A stretch of 64,000 nucleotides of DNA. It comes from Varibaculum cambriense. GTDB taxonomy: Bacteria; Actinomycetota; Actinomycetes; Actinomycetales; Actinomycetaceae. A program made the position numbers and the translations under genes. Within the stretch, counting starts at the first letter, position 1; every line of letters begins with the position of its first letter. Under the pieces are notes generated by a model, which was given only the letters and a program-made list of their open reading frames with translations, was not told where the DNA came from and ran no database searches. This document shows, one piece after another, positions 55,429 through 63,990 of the stretch. The DNA lies in assembly GCF_002848005.1 (NCBI RefSeq), contig NZ_PKHX01000001.1, positions 385,101 through 449,100 of the forward strand. Direction: 5' to 3'.

Positions 55429-55462
55429 GACCGGCCCTGGACCCTCGCGGGCGGAACCGGTC
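55429..55462 (-). ncRNA. Candidate structured RNA (abiF-type) upstream of the second HEPN gene
   Basis: On the minus strand GACCGG and CCGGTC (55457-55462, 55429-55434) enclose a smaller CCC-GCGA-GGG hairpin. It begins about 12 bases after a -10 box and ends 34 bases before the HEPN start, just as at the first Abi locus. Likely antitoxin or leader RNA. Not proven. Confidence 0.5.
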
Positions 55463-55473
55463 TTGATGCATCA

Positions 55474-55502
55474 ATCATAACCCATATCCCGTTAACAGCC
55501 AA
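55474..55502 (-). promoter_or_regulatory. Promoter-like -35/-10 of the second HEPN locus
   Basis: TTGGCT (55497-55502) and TATGAT (55474-55479) on the minus strand are spaced by 17 bases. Transcription would start close to the candidate RNA. Confidence 0.55.
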
Positions 55503-55637
55503 GCAAATTTCTCGCCTGTCCCATCAGGTTTTACCTGCCTATTTTCAAAGTCACGTTTATATTTCGCTCTTCTCAAAGCCCTCCTTTTAGAGGGTCAGCT
55601 CATGGCTCTCACCTACAAACTATGGGAAGGAGAGCTA

Positions 55638-56405
55638 ATGACCGGCTCCACACTACAAGTGTTCACCAACAGCCAATTCGGCCAAATCCGCACCATCACT
55701 AACGATGGAACCATCATGTTCTGCGGCCGTGACGTCGCGAGCGCGTTGGGATATACAAATCTGAATAAGGCAGTGCAAGATCATTGCAAGGGGGTTCCAT
55801 TTCGTTACCCCCTTGAAACGTCAGGTGGAATCCAACAAATCCGTTTCATTACTGAGGGTGACGTGTATCGCCTGATTGTCTCAAGTCACCTGCCGGGCGC
55901 GGAACGTTTCGAGAAATGGGTGTTTGATGAGGTTCTGCCATCGATTCGTAGGACCGGTTTGTACGCGATTGATGAACTACTCGAAAACGATGAGCTGCTC
56001 GAACAAGCCCTCACACGTCTACGTGCCGAGCGTGTCAAGCGTCTTGCTGCTGAGCAGGCGTTGCTCGAGGCAGCACCGAAGGTTTCCTACTACGACATCG
56101 TGCTGCAGTCACCGTCGTTGATGCCGATTACTGCTATCGCTAAAGACTACGGGCTGAGTGCGAAGAAACTTAACCGCCTGTTAGCTGATGAACATATCCA
56201 GTTCAAGCAGTCAGGCATCTGGTATTTGTACGCCGAGTATGCGAAATGCGGCTACACCCAATCCAAAACCCACTTGCTGGAGAGTGGCAAAACGGTGATG
56301 CACACGTATTGGACGCAGAAAGGTCGCCTGTTTATCTATGACTTGTTGAAAAACCGCTGCCAGATCCTGCCGGTCATCGAACGTGAGGCAGGTGAAACCA
56401 AATGA
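55638..56405 (+). CDS. Phage antirepressor (BRO-N plus KilAC)
   Basis: 255 residues from the ATG at 55638 (AAGGAGAGC upstream); a frame start at 55602 is less likely. Residues 1-105 are a BRO-N domain (FCGRDVASALGYTN...FEKWVFDEVLPSIRRTG), residues 150-250 a KilA-C/antirepressor C domain (SLMPITAIAKDYGLSAKKLN). Such proteins relieve repression in induction. It is co-directional with the phage module across the antisense Abi gene. Confidence 0.93.
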   Translation: MTGSTLQVFTNSQFGQIRTITNDGTIMFCGRDVASALGYTNLNKAVQDHCKGVPFRYPLETSGGIQQIRFITEGDVYRLIVSSHLPGAERFEKWVFDEVLPSIRRTGLYAIDELLENDELLEQALTRLRAERVKRLAAEQALLEAAPKVSYYDIVLQSPSLMPITAIAKDYGLSAKKLNRLLADEHIQFKQSGIWYLYAEYAKCGYTQSKTHLLESGKTVMHTYWTQKGRLFIYDLLKNRCQILPVIEREAGETK

Positions 56406-56860
56406 GCAATCTCCTCGACAACTACCCTTTGATTAACGACCTAGCACCGTGGCGCAATTCTAAAGGCTACGCAGACCCAACAGCATACAAGGCGCTGCGG
56501 GCGGTGGAAATATCCGAATTCGGTCACCGTCCCTTGACCTATATTTGCTCGCCCTACTCCGAGGATGTTGAGGTGAATGTGGAGCTGGCGAGGGATTTAT
56601 CTGCCTATGCGGTGCGCTGTCGCCGTATCCCACTTGCACCCCACCTGCTGTTTCCGCAGTTTATGGATGATACCGATCCGTGGGATCGCGACCTCGCCAT
56701 GTTCATGGGTCGCGTGCTGCTGAGTAAGTGCGAAGCGATGTGGGTGTATACGCCGCGCGTCTCTCCAGGCATGAAAGCCGAAATTTCCTGGGCTCACCAA
56801 CTCGAACTACCCATCACCTACTTTGACCACAACTTCGCGGAGGTAGAACTACATGACTGA
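56402..56860 (+). CDS. Phage DUF4406/DUF7768-like protein
   Basis: 152 residues overlapping the antirepressor by ATGA. YICSPYSEDVEVNVELARD, PLAPHLLFPQF and GMKAEISWAHQLELPI are the pattern of a nucleoside deoxyribosyltransferase-like fold found in phages (DUF4406/DUF7768). Whether it acts on nucleotides is not known. Confidence 0.78.
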   Translation: MSNLLDNYPLINDLAPWRNSKGYADPTAYKALRAVEISEFGHRPLTYICSPYSEDVEVNVELARDLSAYAVRCRRIPLAPHLLFPQFMDDTDPWDRDLAMFMGRVLLSKCEAMWVYTPRVSPGMKAEISWAHQLELPITYFDHNFAEVELHD

Positions 56861-59096
56861 CTTCATTTTGTGCACGACTAACCTGGTGAGCGCGCAACGC
56901 AACCTCAAATACCCGAATCACCGGCACATAACCAATGCGGCTGATTTGAAGAATACCGTGACACATGACCATGTAGCGGCCAAATATGAGGGCGATATTC
57001 GTTCCACCGACAGGTTCTTGCAATCCACGTGTGTGGTGATGGACATCGATAACGACCATTCCAACAGCCCGGCTGATTGGGTGACACCGGAATCGCTTGC
57101 TCTCATCTTCCCGGGCGTCGCTTTGGCGACCGCGACCTCGCGTAATCATTTGAAACCGAAGGGCGAAAAGACCGCCAGGCCGCGCTTCCACGCCTACTTC
57201 CCAATCAAACCGGTCACCGATGCTGCAGTCTATACGGGAATCAAGAAGAAGCTTGCCTCCTACACCGGAATCTTCGACCGCAACGCTCTCGATGCCGCCA
57301 GATTTATTTACGGAAACCCCGCCGCCGAGGTCACCTGGGCAGACGGTGCCCTATCCATCACCGATTTCCTCGATGCTGACGCGTTCGCCGCACTCGAAAT
57401 GGGCACGGGCAAGATTCGGGAAGGCGCACGCAATGCGACCATGAGCGCTTTCGCTGGGCGAGCGATTGTGCGTTTTGGCAATACTGAGCAAGCACGCCAG
57501 CTTTTCGAGACGAAAGCACAAACCTGCGTGCCACCCCTACCAGATAGTGAGTTGGAGGCGATCTGGGCCTCGGCTCTCAAGTTTGGTGCAAAAGTAGCTG
57601 CAACACCGGGTTATATTCCACCCGAACGCTACGCTGAAATCCAAGGACTGCGTCCCACCGATTTCACCGATGTCGGTCAAGCCACCGTGCTGGCAGACGA
57701 ATATGCGCAAAAACTCGCATTCTCTGAGGCAACAGATTGGCTGGTGTATAACGGCTCGTTTTGGGAAGAAACCAGACCAGGCTCGCGCGCCATCGCTCAA
57801 GAACTCACCACGCGCCAGCTAGAGCAAGCCGCACAGCTGCTCGAGAAAGCCCGTGAAGTGTGTGATTCCACTGGGGTCACACAGTTGCTGTCGGCAATGA
57901 GCCTGACCAAAGCGAAAAACCTATTCACTAACGTGCAGTGGACCGCTTACGACCAGCTCACTAATGCTCAGGCCTACGAGAAATACGTGCTCAAACGCAG
58001 GGATAGCAAGGCGATTACTGCCTCGTTGAAGGAGGCAGCTCCGATGCTGCAAGTCACCCAAGCAGACCTTGACGCAGACCCTTTCGCTCTCAACGCCCCT
58101 GGTGGCACCATTGACCTCACCACCGGGCAAATGTACGAGCACGACTATGGGGATTTCATCACCAAACAAACCACCACCGATCCCGCCACCAAAGGCATGG
58201 ACACGTGGTTGGCGGCGCTCGAGGTGTTCTTCCAAGGCGACCAAGAACTAATCGACTATGTGCAGCGAATCGTGGGGCTGACCGCAATCGGCAAAGTCTA
58301 CGTCGAAGCCCTCATCATCGCCTACGGCGACGGCAGGAATGGCAAATCGACGTTTTGGAACACAATCGCTCGGGTGTTAGGCACATACGCGGGCAACATC
58401 TCCGCCGATGCTCTCACTGTGGGTGTGAAGCGGAATGTGAAGCCTGAGCTGGCAGAAGCCAAAGGCAAACGCCTCTTGATCGCGGCTGAGACCGAGGAAG
58501 GCATGAGGCTCTCCACCTCTATCGCCAAGCAAATGGCATCCACTGATCTGCTTTATGCAGAAAAGAAATATAAGGCGCCCTTCGCGTTCGCTCCTTCGCA
58601 TACGCTCGTGCTATACACGAATCACCTGCCGCGCGTAGGTGCAATGGATGTTGGTATTTGGCGCAGGCTGATCGTGATCCCATTCGAGGCAAAAATCGAA
58701 GGCTCCTCGGACATCAAAAACTACGCCGAACACCTCTACCAAAACGCCGCTGGTGCCGTTCTGCAATGGATCGTTGATGGTGCCCGCAAAGTGATTGATG
58801 ACGACTTTGTTTTGAAGCCACCACCTAAAGTGCGTCGAGCCCTGGAGGCCTACCGGTTTGAGAACGACTGGATGACACATTTCTTAGACGATAACTGCGA
58901 GATCGACCCGAGCTTCACACAGCCCTCGGGCGAGCTTTATAGCGTCTATCGCGCCTATGCGCTCAGCGTGGGCGAATATGCCAGATCCACGTCCGATTTC
59001 TATTCAGCCTTGGAACAACTCGGATTCCGCAGACGCCGCACAAAGAGCGCACGCTATGTGGACGGACTGCGCCTGAAGAGCGAATTCAACCTTTAG
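56853..59096 (+). CDS. Phage primase-helicase (D5/P4 family)
   Basis: 747 residues. The N-terminal ~200 residues form an AEP-like primase (TCVVMDIDNDH acidic site, ATSRNH). D5_N follows, then an SF3-type helicase with Walker A GDGRNGKST near residue 492, Walker B (RLLIAAETEEG) and sensor 1 (HTLVLYTNHLP). It primes and unwinds phage DNA, working with the polymerase at 52508. Overlaps the preceding gene by eight bases. Confidence 0.93.
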   Translation: MTDFILCTTNLVSAQRNLKYPNHRHITNAADLKNTVTHDHVAAKYEGDIRSTDRFLQSTCVVMDIDNDHSNSPADWVTPESLALIFPGVALATATSRNHLKPKGEKTARPRFHAYFPIKPVTDAAVYTGIKKKLASYTGIFDRNALDAARFIYGNPAAEVTWADGALSITDFLDADAFAALEMGTGKIREGARNATMSAFAGRAIVRFGNTEQARQLFETKAQTCVPPLPDSELEAIWASALKFGAKVAATPGYIPPERYAEIQGLRPTDFTDVGQATVLADEYAQKLAFSEATDWLVYNGSFWEETRPGSRAIAQELTTRQLEQAAQLLEKAREVCDSTGVTQLLSAMSLTKAKNLFTNVQWTAYDQLTNAQAYEKYVLKRRDSKAITASLKEAAPMLQVTQADLDADPFALNAPGGTIDLTTGQMYEHDYGDFITKQTTTDPATKGMDTWLAALEVFFQGDQELIDYVQRIVGLTAIGKVYVEALIIAYGDGRNGKSTFWNTIARVLGTYAGNISADALTVGVKRNVKPELAEAKGKRLLIAAETEEGMRLSTSIAKQMASTDLLYAEKKYKAPFAFAPSHTLVLYTNHLPRVGAMDVGIWRRLIVIPFEAKIEGSSDIKNYAEHLYQNAAGAVLQWIVDGARKVIDDDFVLKPPPKVRRALEAYRFENDWMTHFLDDNCEIDPSFTQPSGELYSVYRAYALSVGEYARSTSDFYSALEQLGFRRRRTKSARYVDGLRLKSEFNL

Positions 59097-59210
59097 CCCC
59101 TAAGTGGTGACACTATCTGTCGGTCTATAACAGAACTTTTCTAAAGAGCAATAAAAACAAATATCTATATATAAAAAGTTATGTAAACGACTGGCAGAAA
59201 GCGTCACCAC

Positions 59211-59513
59211 GTGAGCAGAAAGCAACACGTGATGAAAGAACAACATTTAGAACAAGCACTCGTAAAAACCGTTGAGGCTTTGGGCGGGGTCTGCTGGAAA
59301 CTAGTCAGCCCCGGAACCGCCGGTGTACCTGACCGAATCGTGCTGTTACCTGATGGGCATGTTGGCTTCGTGGAAGTCAAAGCACCCGGCGGAAAAGTCC
59401 GCGCAATCCAAAAACACAGACTGAGGCAGTTGAAGCACCTGGGCTTCACCGCACTCGTCCTCAACAATCCTGACGATATTAAGAAGGTGTGCCATGCAAT
59501 ATCAGCCGCATAA
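59211..59513 (+). CDS. VRR-NUC domain nuclease
   Basis: 100 residues (GTG at 59211; ATG at 59232 is an equally good start). It is one VRR-NUC domain: EQHLEQALVKTVEALGG, VSPGTAGVPDRIVLLPDG and FVEVKAPGG with the D...E-x-K active site. Single-domain forms lie between primase and SNF2 helicase genes in many phages and may process flaps or Holliday junctions. Overlaps the helicase gene. Confidence 0.93.
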   Translation: MSRKQHVMKEQHLEQALVKTVEALGGVCWKLVSPGTAGVPDRIVLLPDGHVGFVEVKAPGGKVRAIQKHRLRQLKHLGFTALVLNNPDDIKKVCHAISAA

Positions 59514-60852
59514 CTACCAACAGCTAGCAACGGCTTTCATTGAAGAACACCCGGCTGCAGCGCTACTGCTCGAGATGGGACTTGGCAAGACCGTCATCAC
59601 CCTGACAGCAATACAAGATCTCCTCTTCGACTCCTTTGAAGCCCACCGGGTGCTGGTGATTGCGCCGCTGCGCGTAGCGAGAGACACGTGGCCTGCCGAG
59701 CAAACAAAGTGGAGCCACTTACGCCAGCTACGCCTGGCAGTAGCTGTCGGCACCGAACGCCAACGCCGAGGCGCGCTCAACTCAGGCGCAGACATCACAG
59801 TGATGAACCGGGAGAACGTCGACTGGCTTATTACCCGTAGTGGCATCAAGTGGCAGTGGGATATGGTCATCATCGACGAACTCTCCTCCTTCAAAAACCA
59901 CCGCGCCAAACGCTTTACCGCGCTCATGAAGATCCGCCCACAAGTCAAGCGCATCGTCGGGCTTACCGGCACCCCAGCCAGCAATGGGTTGATGGATTTA
60001 TGGGCGCAGTTCCGGCTGTTGGATTTGGGTGAGAGGCTCGGACGCTACATTTCCCGCTACCGCGATAAATGGTTCGTGCCCGATAAGCGGGGTGGGATGC
60101 AGGTGTTCACCTACAAGCCTAAACCTGGCGCTGAAGACGAAATCTACCGAGCAATCTCGGATATCACGCTGTCGATGCGAACCAGCGACTACCTCACCCT
60201 CCCACCACTGACTGTCACGACCACCGAGGTGACCATGAACGGCAGGGAGCGCAAGGTGTATGACCGGTTAGCGGCAGAGATGGTGGTTGAGCTGGGTGAT
60301 GCGGTGATTGACGCGGCCAATGCTGCCGTCCTGGCAGGTAAGCTCACCCAACTAGCGTCTGGTGCGATCTACACCGAAGCCGGCGACCCCATTGTGGTAC
60401 ACGGCCGCAAACTCGATGCCCTTGAAGACCTCATCGAAGCAGCGAATGGGAATCCCGTGCTTGTGGCGTATTGGTGGCAACACGACCTGGCACGCATCCG
60501 GCAGCGCTTCCCGCAAGCCAGACAGTTAAAAACTTCAGCGGATATTGAGGCTTGGAATGACGGTGAAATCCCGCTCGGATTGATTCACCCAGCCAGCGCT
60601 GGGCATGGGCTTAACCTCCAACAAGGAGGCTCAATCCTCATCTGGTATTCCCTCACCTGGAGCCTTGAGCTCTACCAGCAAACCAACGCCCGCCTGTATC
60701 GGCAAGGCCAGACCAAGCCGGTGACTATTACGCATATTGCGACCAAGGATTCGATTGATCAGCGGATTTTGGCGGCTTTGGAATCGAAGAACATGACCCA
60801 GTCGGCGCTCATCGACGCGGTAGCGCAGACCTTGAAAGGAGAAACACTATGA
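59494..60852 (+). CDS. Phage SNF2-type helicase
   Basis: 452 residues. Motif I EMGLGKT (27-33), motif II IIDELSSFK, motif III LTGTPASN and motif VI YQQTNARLYRQGQTKPV are those of SWI2/SNF2 ATPases. DNA translocase acting in phage replication or recombination with the VRR-NUC nuclease encoded immediately upstream. Confidence 0.94.
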   Translation: MQYQPHNYQQLATAFIEEHPAAALLLEMGLGKTVITLTAIQDLLFDSFEAHRVLVIAPLRVARDTWPAEQTKWSHLRQLRLAVAVGTERQRRGALNSGADITVMNRENVDWLITRSGIKWQWDMVIIDELSSFKNHRAKRFTALMKIRPQVKRIVGLTGTPASNGLMDLWAQFRLLDLGERLGRYISRYRDKWFVPDKRGGMQVFTYKPKPGAEDEIYRAISDITLSMRTSDYLTLPPLTVTTTEVTMNGRERKVYDRLAAEMVVELGDAVIDAANAAVLAGKLTQLASGAIYTEAGDPIVVHGRKLDALEDLIEAANGNPVLVAYWWQHDLARIRQRFPQARQLKTSADIEAWNDGEIPLGLIHPASAGHGLNLQQGGSILIWYSLTWSLELYQQTNARLYRQGQTKPVTITHIATKDSIDQRILAALESKNMTQSALIDAVAQTLKGETL

Positions 60853-61328
60853 GCGTTACGCATCAAGAAACCGACATCACCTGGCGCTACGTTGACCGCC
60901 GCGCCGCTGCTATCAACGCGCTACGCGACTACGCCACTATGGAAACCATCATCGATAACACTCCCGATGACCTGAAAGCCATCGAAGCCGACCTGCCCAG
61001 CCTGTCCTCCCCCGTCTTGGATGGTAGCCGCCGTGCGTTTAATCCCACCGCTGCCGAAGACAAAATCCTTAGACACCTGGAACGGATCGATAACCGCACC
61101 CGCAAATACCTACAAGCCAAGGATTACATGGACTGGTTCAACCCCGCCTGGCAAGCGCTCACCGATGAGGAACGTGACGTGCTAGAAGTTTGCTTCCTTT
61201 CCGGGTACGAGTCCGCCACTGATGCGATTTATGAGGTGCAAGAGCGGCTAAACGTGGAACGCTCCACCGCCTACAACCGGCGCAAAACCGCCCTAGACCA
61301 CCTCACCAGTCTCCTGTACGGACGCTAA
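60849..61328 (+). CDS. DUF1492-like phage late regulator
   Basis: 159 residues overlapping the helicase gene by ATGA. Helical N-terminal part; the C-terminus ALTDEERDVLEVCFLSGYES...ERLNVERSTAYNRRKTA is a sigma-region-4-like helix-turn-helix of the DUF1492/ArpU group, which activates late phage genes. It is the last gene of the early operon, before a terminator. Confidence 0.8.
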   Translation: MSVTHQETDITWRYVDRRAAAINALRDYATMETIIDNTPDDLKAIEADLPSLSSPVLDGSRRAFNPTAAEDKILRHLERIDNRTRKYLQAKDYMDWFNPAWQALTDEERDVLEVCFLSGYESATDAIYEVQERLNVERSTAYNRRKTALDHLTSLLYGR

Positions 61329-61399
61329 GATGCTTGGACAAAACGCGGACGACATTCCCGTTTCGAGCCTGATATAGTGTAACTAGTTAGAAAAAGGTC

Positions 61400-61434
61400 A
61401 AAGCCCCGAGCGGAAAATATCCTCTCGGGGCTTT
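61400..61434. terminator. Terminator after the early prophage operon
   Basis: AAAGCCCCGAG (61400-61410) pairs perfectly with CTCGGGGCTTT (61424-61434). Confidence 0.85.
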
Positions 61435-61459
61435 ACCATCACCACAGGAGATAACGGGA

Positions 61460-61837
61460 ATGCCAAGCAAACCCAAACGTCCCTGCTCAGCCCCTGGCTG
61501 TCCCGAACTAACCCGCGAAAGGTTCTGCCAGCTCCACGCCAAAAAGATAGACAAGAACTACCGTAAGTTTCAACGTGACCCGAGCATCAACAAGCGTTAT
61601 GGTGCGCGCTGGCGACGCATCCGTGCCGCATACATTTCCCAGCATCCTTTGTGCGAAGACTGTCAAGCTCAAGGAAAGATAACGCCGGTGGCTGAAGTCC
61701 ACCACGTTCTACCCTTAGAGCATGGTGGCAGCCACGACTTTTCTAACCTGCGTAGCCTGTGCAAGCCTTGTCATTCGCGTCAGTCGGCGTTGGATGGTGA
61801 CAGGTGGCGGCAAGCACCTCAGGTCTACACCTACTGA
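61460..61837 (+). CDS. Phage HNH endonuclease
   Basis: 125 residues. An N-terminal CSAPGC...RFCQLH zinc knuckle, then CEDC...VAEVHHVLPLEHGG...NLRSLCKPCH, a complete HNH site. HNH proteins next to terminase genes help cos-type packaging by nicking. GGAG precedes the ATG. Confidence 0.94.
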   Translation: MPSKPKRPCSAPGCPELTRERFCQLHAKKIDKNYRKFQRDPSINKRYGARWRRIRAAYISQHPLCEDCQAQGKITPVAEVHHVLPLEHGGSHDFSNLRSLCKPCHSRQSALDGDRWRQAPQVYTY

Positions 61838-62097
61838 CTTTTTATTGAGATTGCGGTGTGCGCGCCTTAAACGTTGCCGACCTCAAAGATGCTGGGCTGG
61901 CTCTTGTTCGTTGCTTACGGTGCGACGTCGCGTGTCTGGTTTGGGGTTGGGGGCCTCGAATCTCTACAGCCTTGACGAAGGTCAGCGGGCGGGGCCAACC
62001 GTACGCAAAAAGACCGAATCAAACAGGGTATTAACCTAGCGCATATTTGAAGGCCGTTTTTTCTGGCCACCGCAGGTCAGATAGGAGGCCGATAGCC

Positions 62098-62670
62098 GTG
62101 GCAAAAGATGGCACTAACCGTGGCGGCCGCCGTGTGAGGGCTGGCGCGAAACCCGACCCGCTGAGTGAGAAACTCGCTAAGGGTCTGCCTGCTACTCGCT
62201 TGGAAGATCCGCTAGCGACCCCTTTCGATTTTGAGGGCGCAGATGTTGGTGATGGGGCGGTGCTTGCTGGTGAGGTGATGCCGGAGCCGTCTGAGTATCT
62301 GTCGGAGGTTCAACGCGATGGCAAACCGCTGGGCGCGGACATTGTCTACCGAGAGACATGGCGCTGGCTTGACGAGCGTGGCTGCACGAAGTTTGTTTCT
62401 AAGCGTCTCATTGAGTCATACGCCCAGGCTTTCGCCCGGTATGTGCAGTGCGAGCAAGCAATCTCCAAGTTCGGTTTGCTCGGAAAGCACCCGACCACGG
62501 GAGCTGCTATCGCTTCCCCGTTTGTTGCGATGAGCCAATCTTTTGGTAAGCAAGCAAACGTGTACTGGTATGAGATTTTTGAAATTGTGCGGGCGAACTG
62601 CACCACTGACTATTCGGGTGCGGCCCCGGGTGATGAGGTTATGGAGCAGCTGTTGAAAGCACGCTCGTAG
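62098..62670 (+). CDS. Phage terminase small subunit (P27-like)
   Basis: 190 residues from the GTG at 62098 with AGGAGG upstream. VYRETWRWLDERG and the helical FAMSQSFGKQANVYWYEIFEIVR region are P27-family features; basic N-terminus (NRGGRRVRAGAKPD) for DNA binding. Recognises the packaging site. The 260 bases before it hold no supported gene. Confidence 0.85.
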   Translation: MAKDGTNRGGRRVRAGAKPDPLSEKLAKGLPATRLEDPLATPFDFEGADVGDGAVLAGEVMPEPSEYLSEVQRDGKPLGADIVYRETWRWLDERGCTKFVSKRLIESYAQAFARYVQCEQAISKFGLLGKHPTTGAAIASPFVAMSQSFGKQANVYWYEIFEIVRANCTTDYSGAAPGDEVMEQLLKARS

Positions 62671-62692
62671 ATGCGTCCTAGTGTTTTTGAGC

Positions 62693-62911
62693 TTATTTGG
62701 GGCGTTTTCTTGCGCTGAAGCCTACCCCTAGCGCGATTCCGACTCCTGTGCCGTTTGCTACCCCCAAGGCGATATCGTCCATAATGAACCCAAAGATAAT
62801 GCCGGCCATCATCCCGGCAATCATTCCGTAAGCCACGGCTTTACCATTGCCGCCGGAAGGTTCTGACGGATTAGGTTTACTCGTTTCGTCTTGCACGAAT
62901 CCCAGTATCAC
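62693..62911 (-). CDS. Small glycine-zipper membrane protein, antisense
   Basis: 72 residues, GTG start. A hydrophilic N-terminus is followed by two Gly-rich hydrophobic segments (GMIAGMMAGIIFGFIM, GVANGTGVGIALGVGF) and a basic end. Such small membrane proteins of unknown role are frequent in actinobacteria. It is transcribed against the phage genes, between terminase small subunit and metK, so it may be an accessory (moron) gene. Confidence 0.6.
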   Translation of the reverse strand: MILGFVQDETSKPNPSEPSGGNGKAVAYGMIAGMMAGIIFGFIMDDIALGVANGTGVGIALGVGFSARKRPK

Positions 62912-62941
62912 ACACGATTCGGGTTTTCCTCGTTTTCTTCG

Positions 62942-62969
62942 CTCCCCACTCCTGGCTGATGGTGGGGAG
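62942..62969 (+). terminator. Rho-independent terminator before the phage metK
   Basis: CTCCCCAC (62942-62949) pairs with GTGGGGAG (62962-62969), then TTTTTGTTTCTTTT. It should stop transcripts from the terminase side. Confidence 0.88.
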
Positions 62970-63009
62970 TTTTTGTTTCTTTTGATTTTTCTACTGAAAG
63001 GGCATTCCT

Positions 63010-63990
63010 ATGACTAAGGTTCTAAGCGCTGAAGCAGTGTGTATCGGTCACCCCGATAAACTGTGCGATTTAATTGCTGATCAGATTCTTGACGAGATTC
63101 TCTACGCCGATCCCAACGCCCGCGTCGCGGTAGAGGTCATGGCTACTGGGCGACGCATTATTGTCACTGGTGAAATCAGCACTAATGCTCGTGTGGACTT
63201 GCGTGATTGCGTACGAACTGCACTTACTGCAGCTGGCTATAAGCCGTGGAGATTTTTGGTGTATGTGTGGGTGAGGCGTCAATCTAGCGATATTAGCGGC
63301 GGGGTGAGCACATCTTTAGAGGCTCGCCATGGTGATGAGTCTGCTTATTGTCTTCAGGGTGCTGGTGATCAGGGCACGGTCTATGGTTATGCCTGCACTG
63401 ATACTCCTGAGCGTTTACCGTTGCCTCTTGTTTTAGCCCACGAGATTTGTAAGCGGCTAGATCAGGCGCGCAAGCAAGGAACCATCACAGGGATCTTCTC
63501 GGATGGTAAAGCACAAGTTTCGGTGCGCTACAACGACGCAGGCAAACCGCAAGCCGTAGAGACGGTGGTGGTTTCCGTCCAGCACGATAAATCCAAGGAT
63601 TTCGATGAGTTGCGACGTGAAATCACCTCGATGATTATCGGTCCAGCTTGCTCTTCGTATCTTCCTGTCGATGAGAACACGACTATTTTGGTGAATCCTT
63701 CTGGGCGGTTCGTGGAGGGCGGCCCTAAAGCCGACACCGGACTCACCGGTCGAAAACTTATGGTTGATACCTATGGCGGTTTTGCTGGGCATGGTGGTGG
63801 AGCGTTTTCCGGTAAGGATCCGTCGAAGGTTGACCGGTCGGGTGCTTATATGGCGCGTTTGATCGCCAAGACGGTGGTGGATGCGCACCTAGCTGAAGAG
63901 TGCCAAGTCAGCATTTCTTATGCGATTGGTAAAGCCGACCCGGTCGCTTTTGCTATCGACACGCTCGGCACCGGTGAACATCCTGATTAA
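63010..63990 (+). CDS. metK: Phage-encoded S-adenosylmethionine synthetase homologue, short
   Basis: 326 residues. GHPDKLCDLIADQILDEIL, GAGDQGTVYGYAC and GGGAFSGKDPSKVDRS are the MetK substrate and phosphate motifs. Cellular MetK is near 380-400 residues; this one ends after IDTLGTGEHPD, lacking about 60 C-terminal residues (the HFGR region). Making AdoMet in a phage would feed DNA methyltransferases, which often follow metK in such prophages; that part lies beyond the window. Its own ribosome site GAAAGGG; the terminator lies just upstream. Confidence 0.85.
   Translation: MTKVLSAEAVCIGHPDKLCDLIADQILDEILYADPNARVAVEVMATGRRIIVTGEISTNARVDLRDCVRTALTAAGYKPWRFLVYVWVRRQSSDISGGVSTSLEARHGDESAYCLQGAGDQGTVYGYACTDTPERLPLPLVLAHEICKRLDQARKQGTITGIFSDGKAQVSVRYNDAGKPQAVETVVVSVQHDKSKDFDELRREITSMIIGPACSSYLPVDENTTILVNPSGRFVEGGPKADTGLTGRKLMVDTYGGFAGHGGGAFSGKDPSKVDRSGAYMARLIAKTVVDAHLAEECQVSISYAIGKADPVAFAIDTLGTGEHPD

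Noticed and set aside
62912..63009. S-adenosylmethionine riboswitch before metK
   Set aside because: The interval holds a simple terminator hairpin and T-rich leader; none of the conserved SAM aptamer elements are seen.
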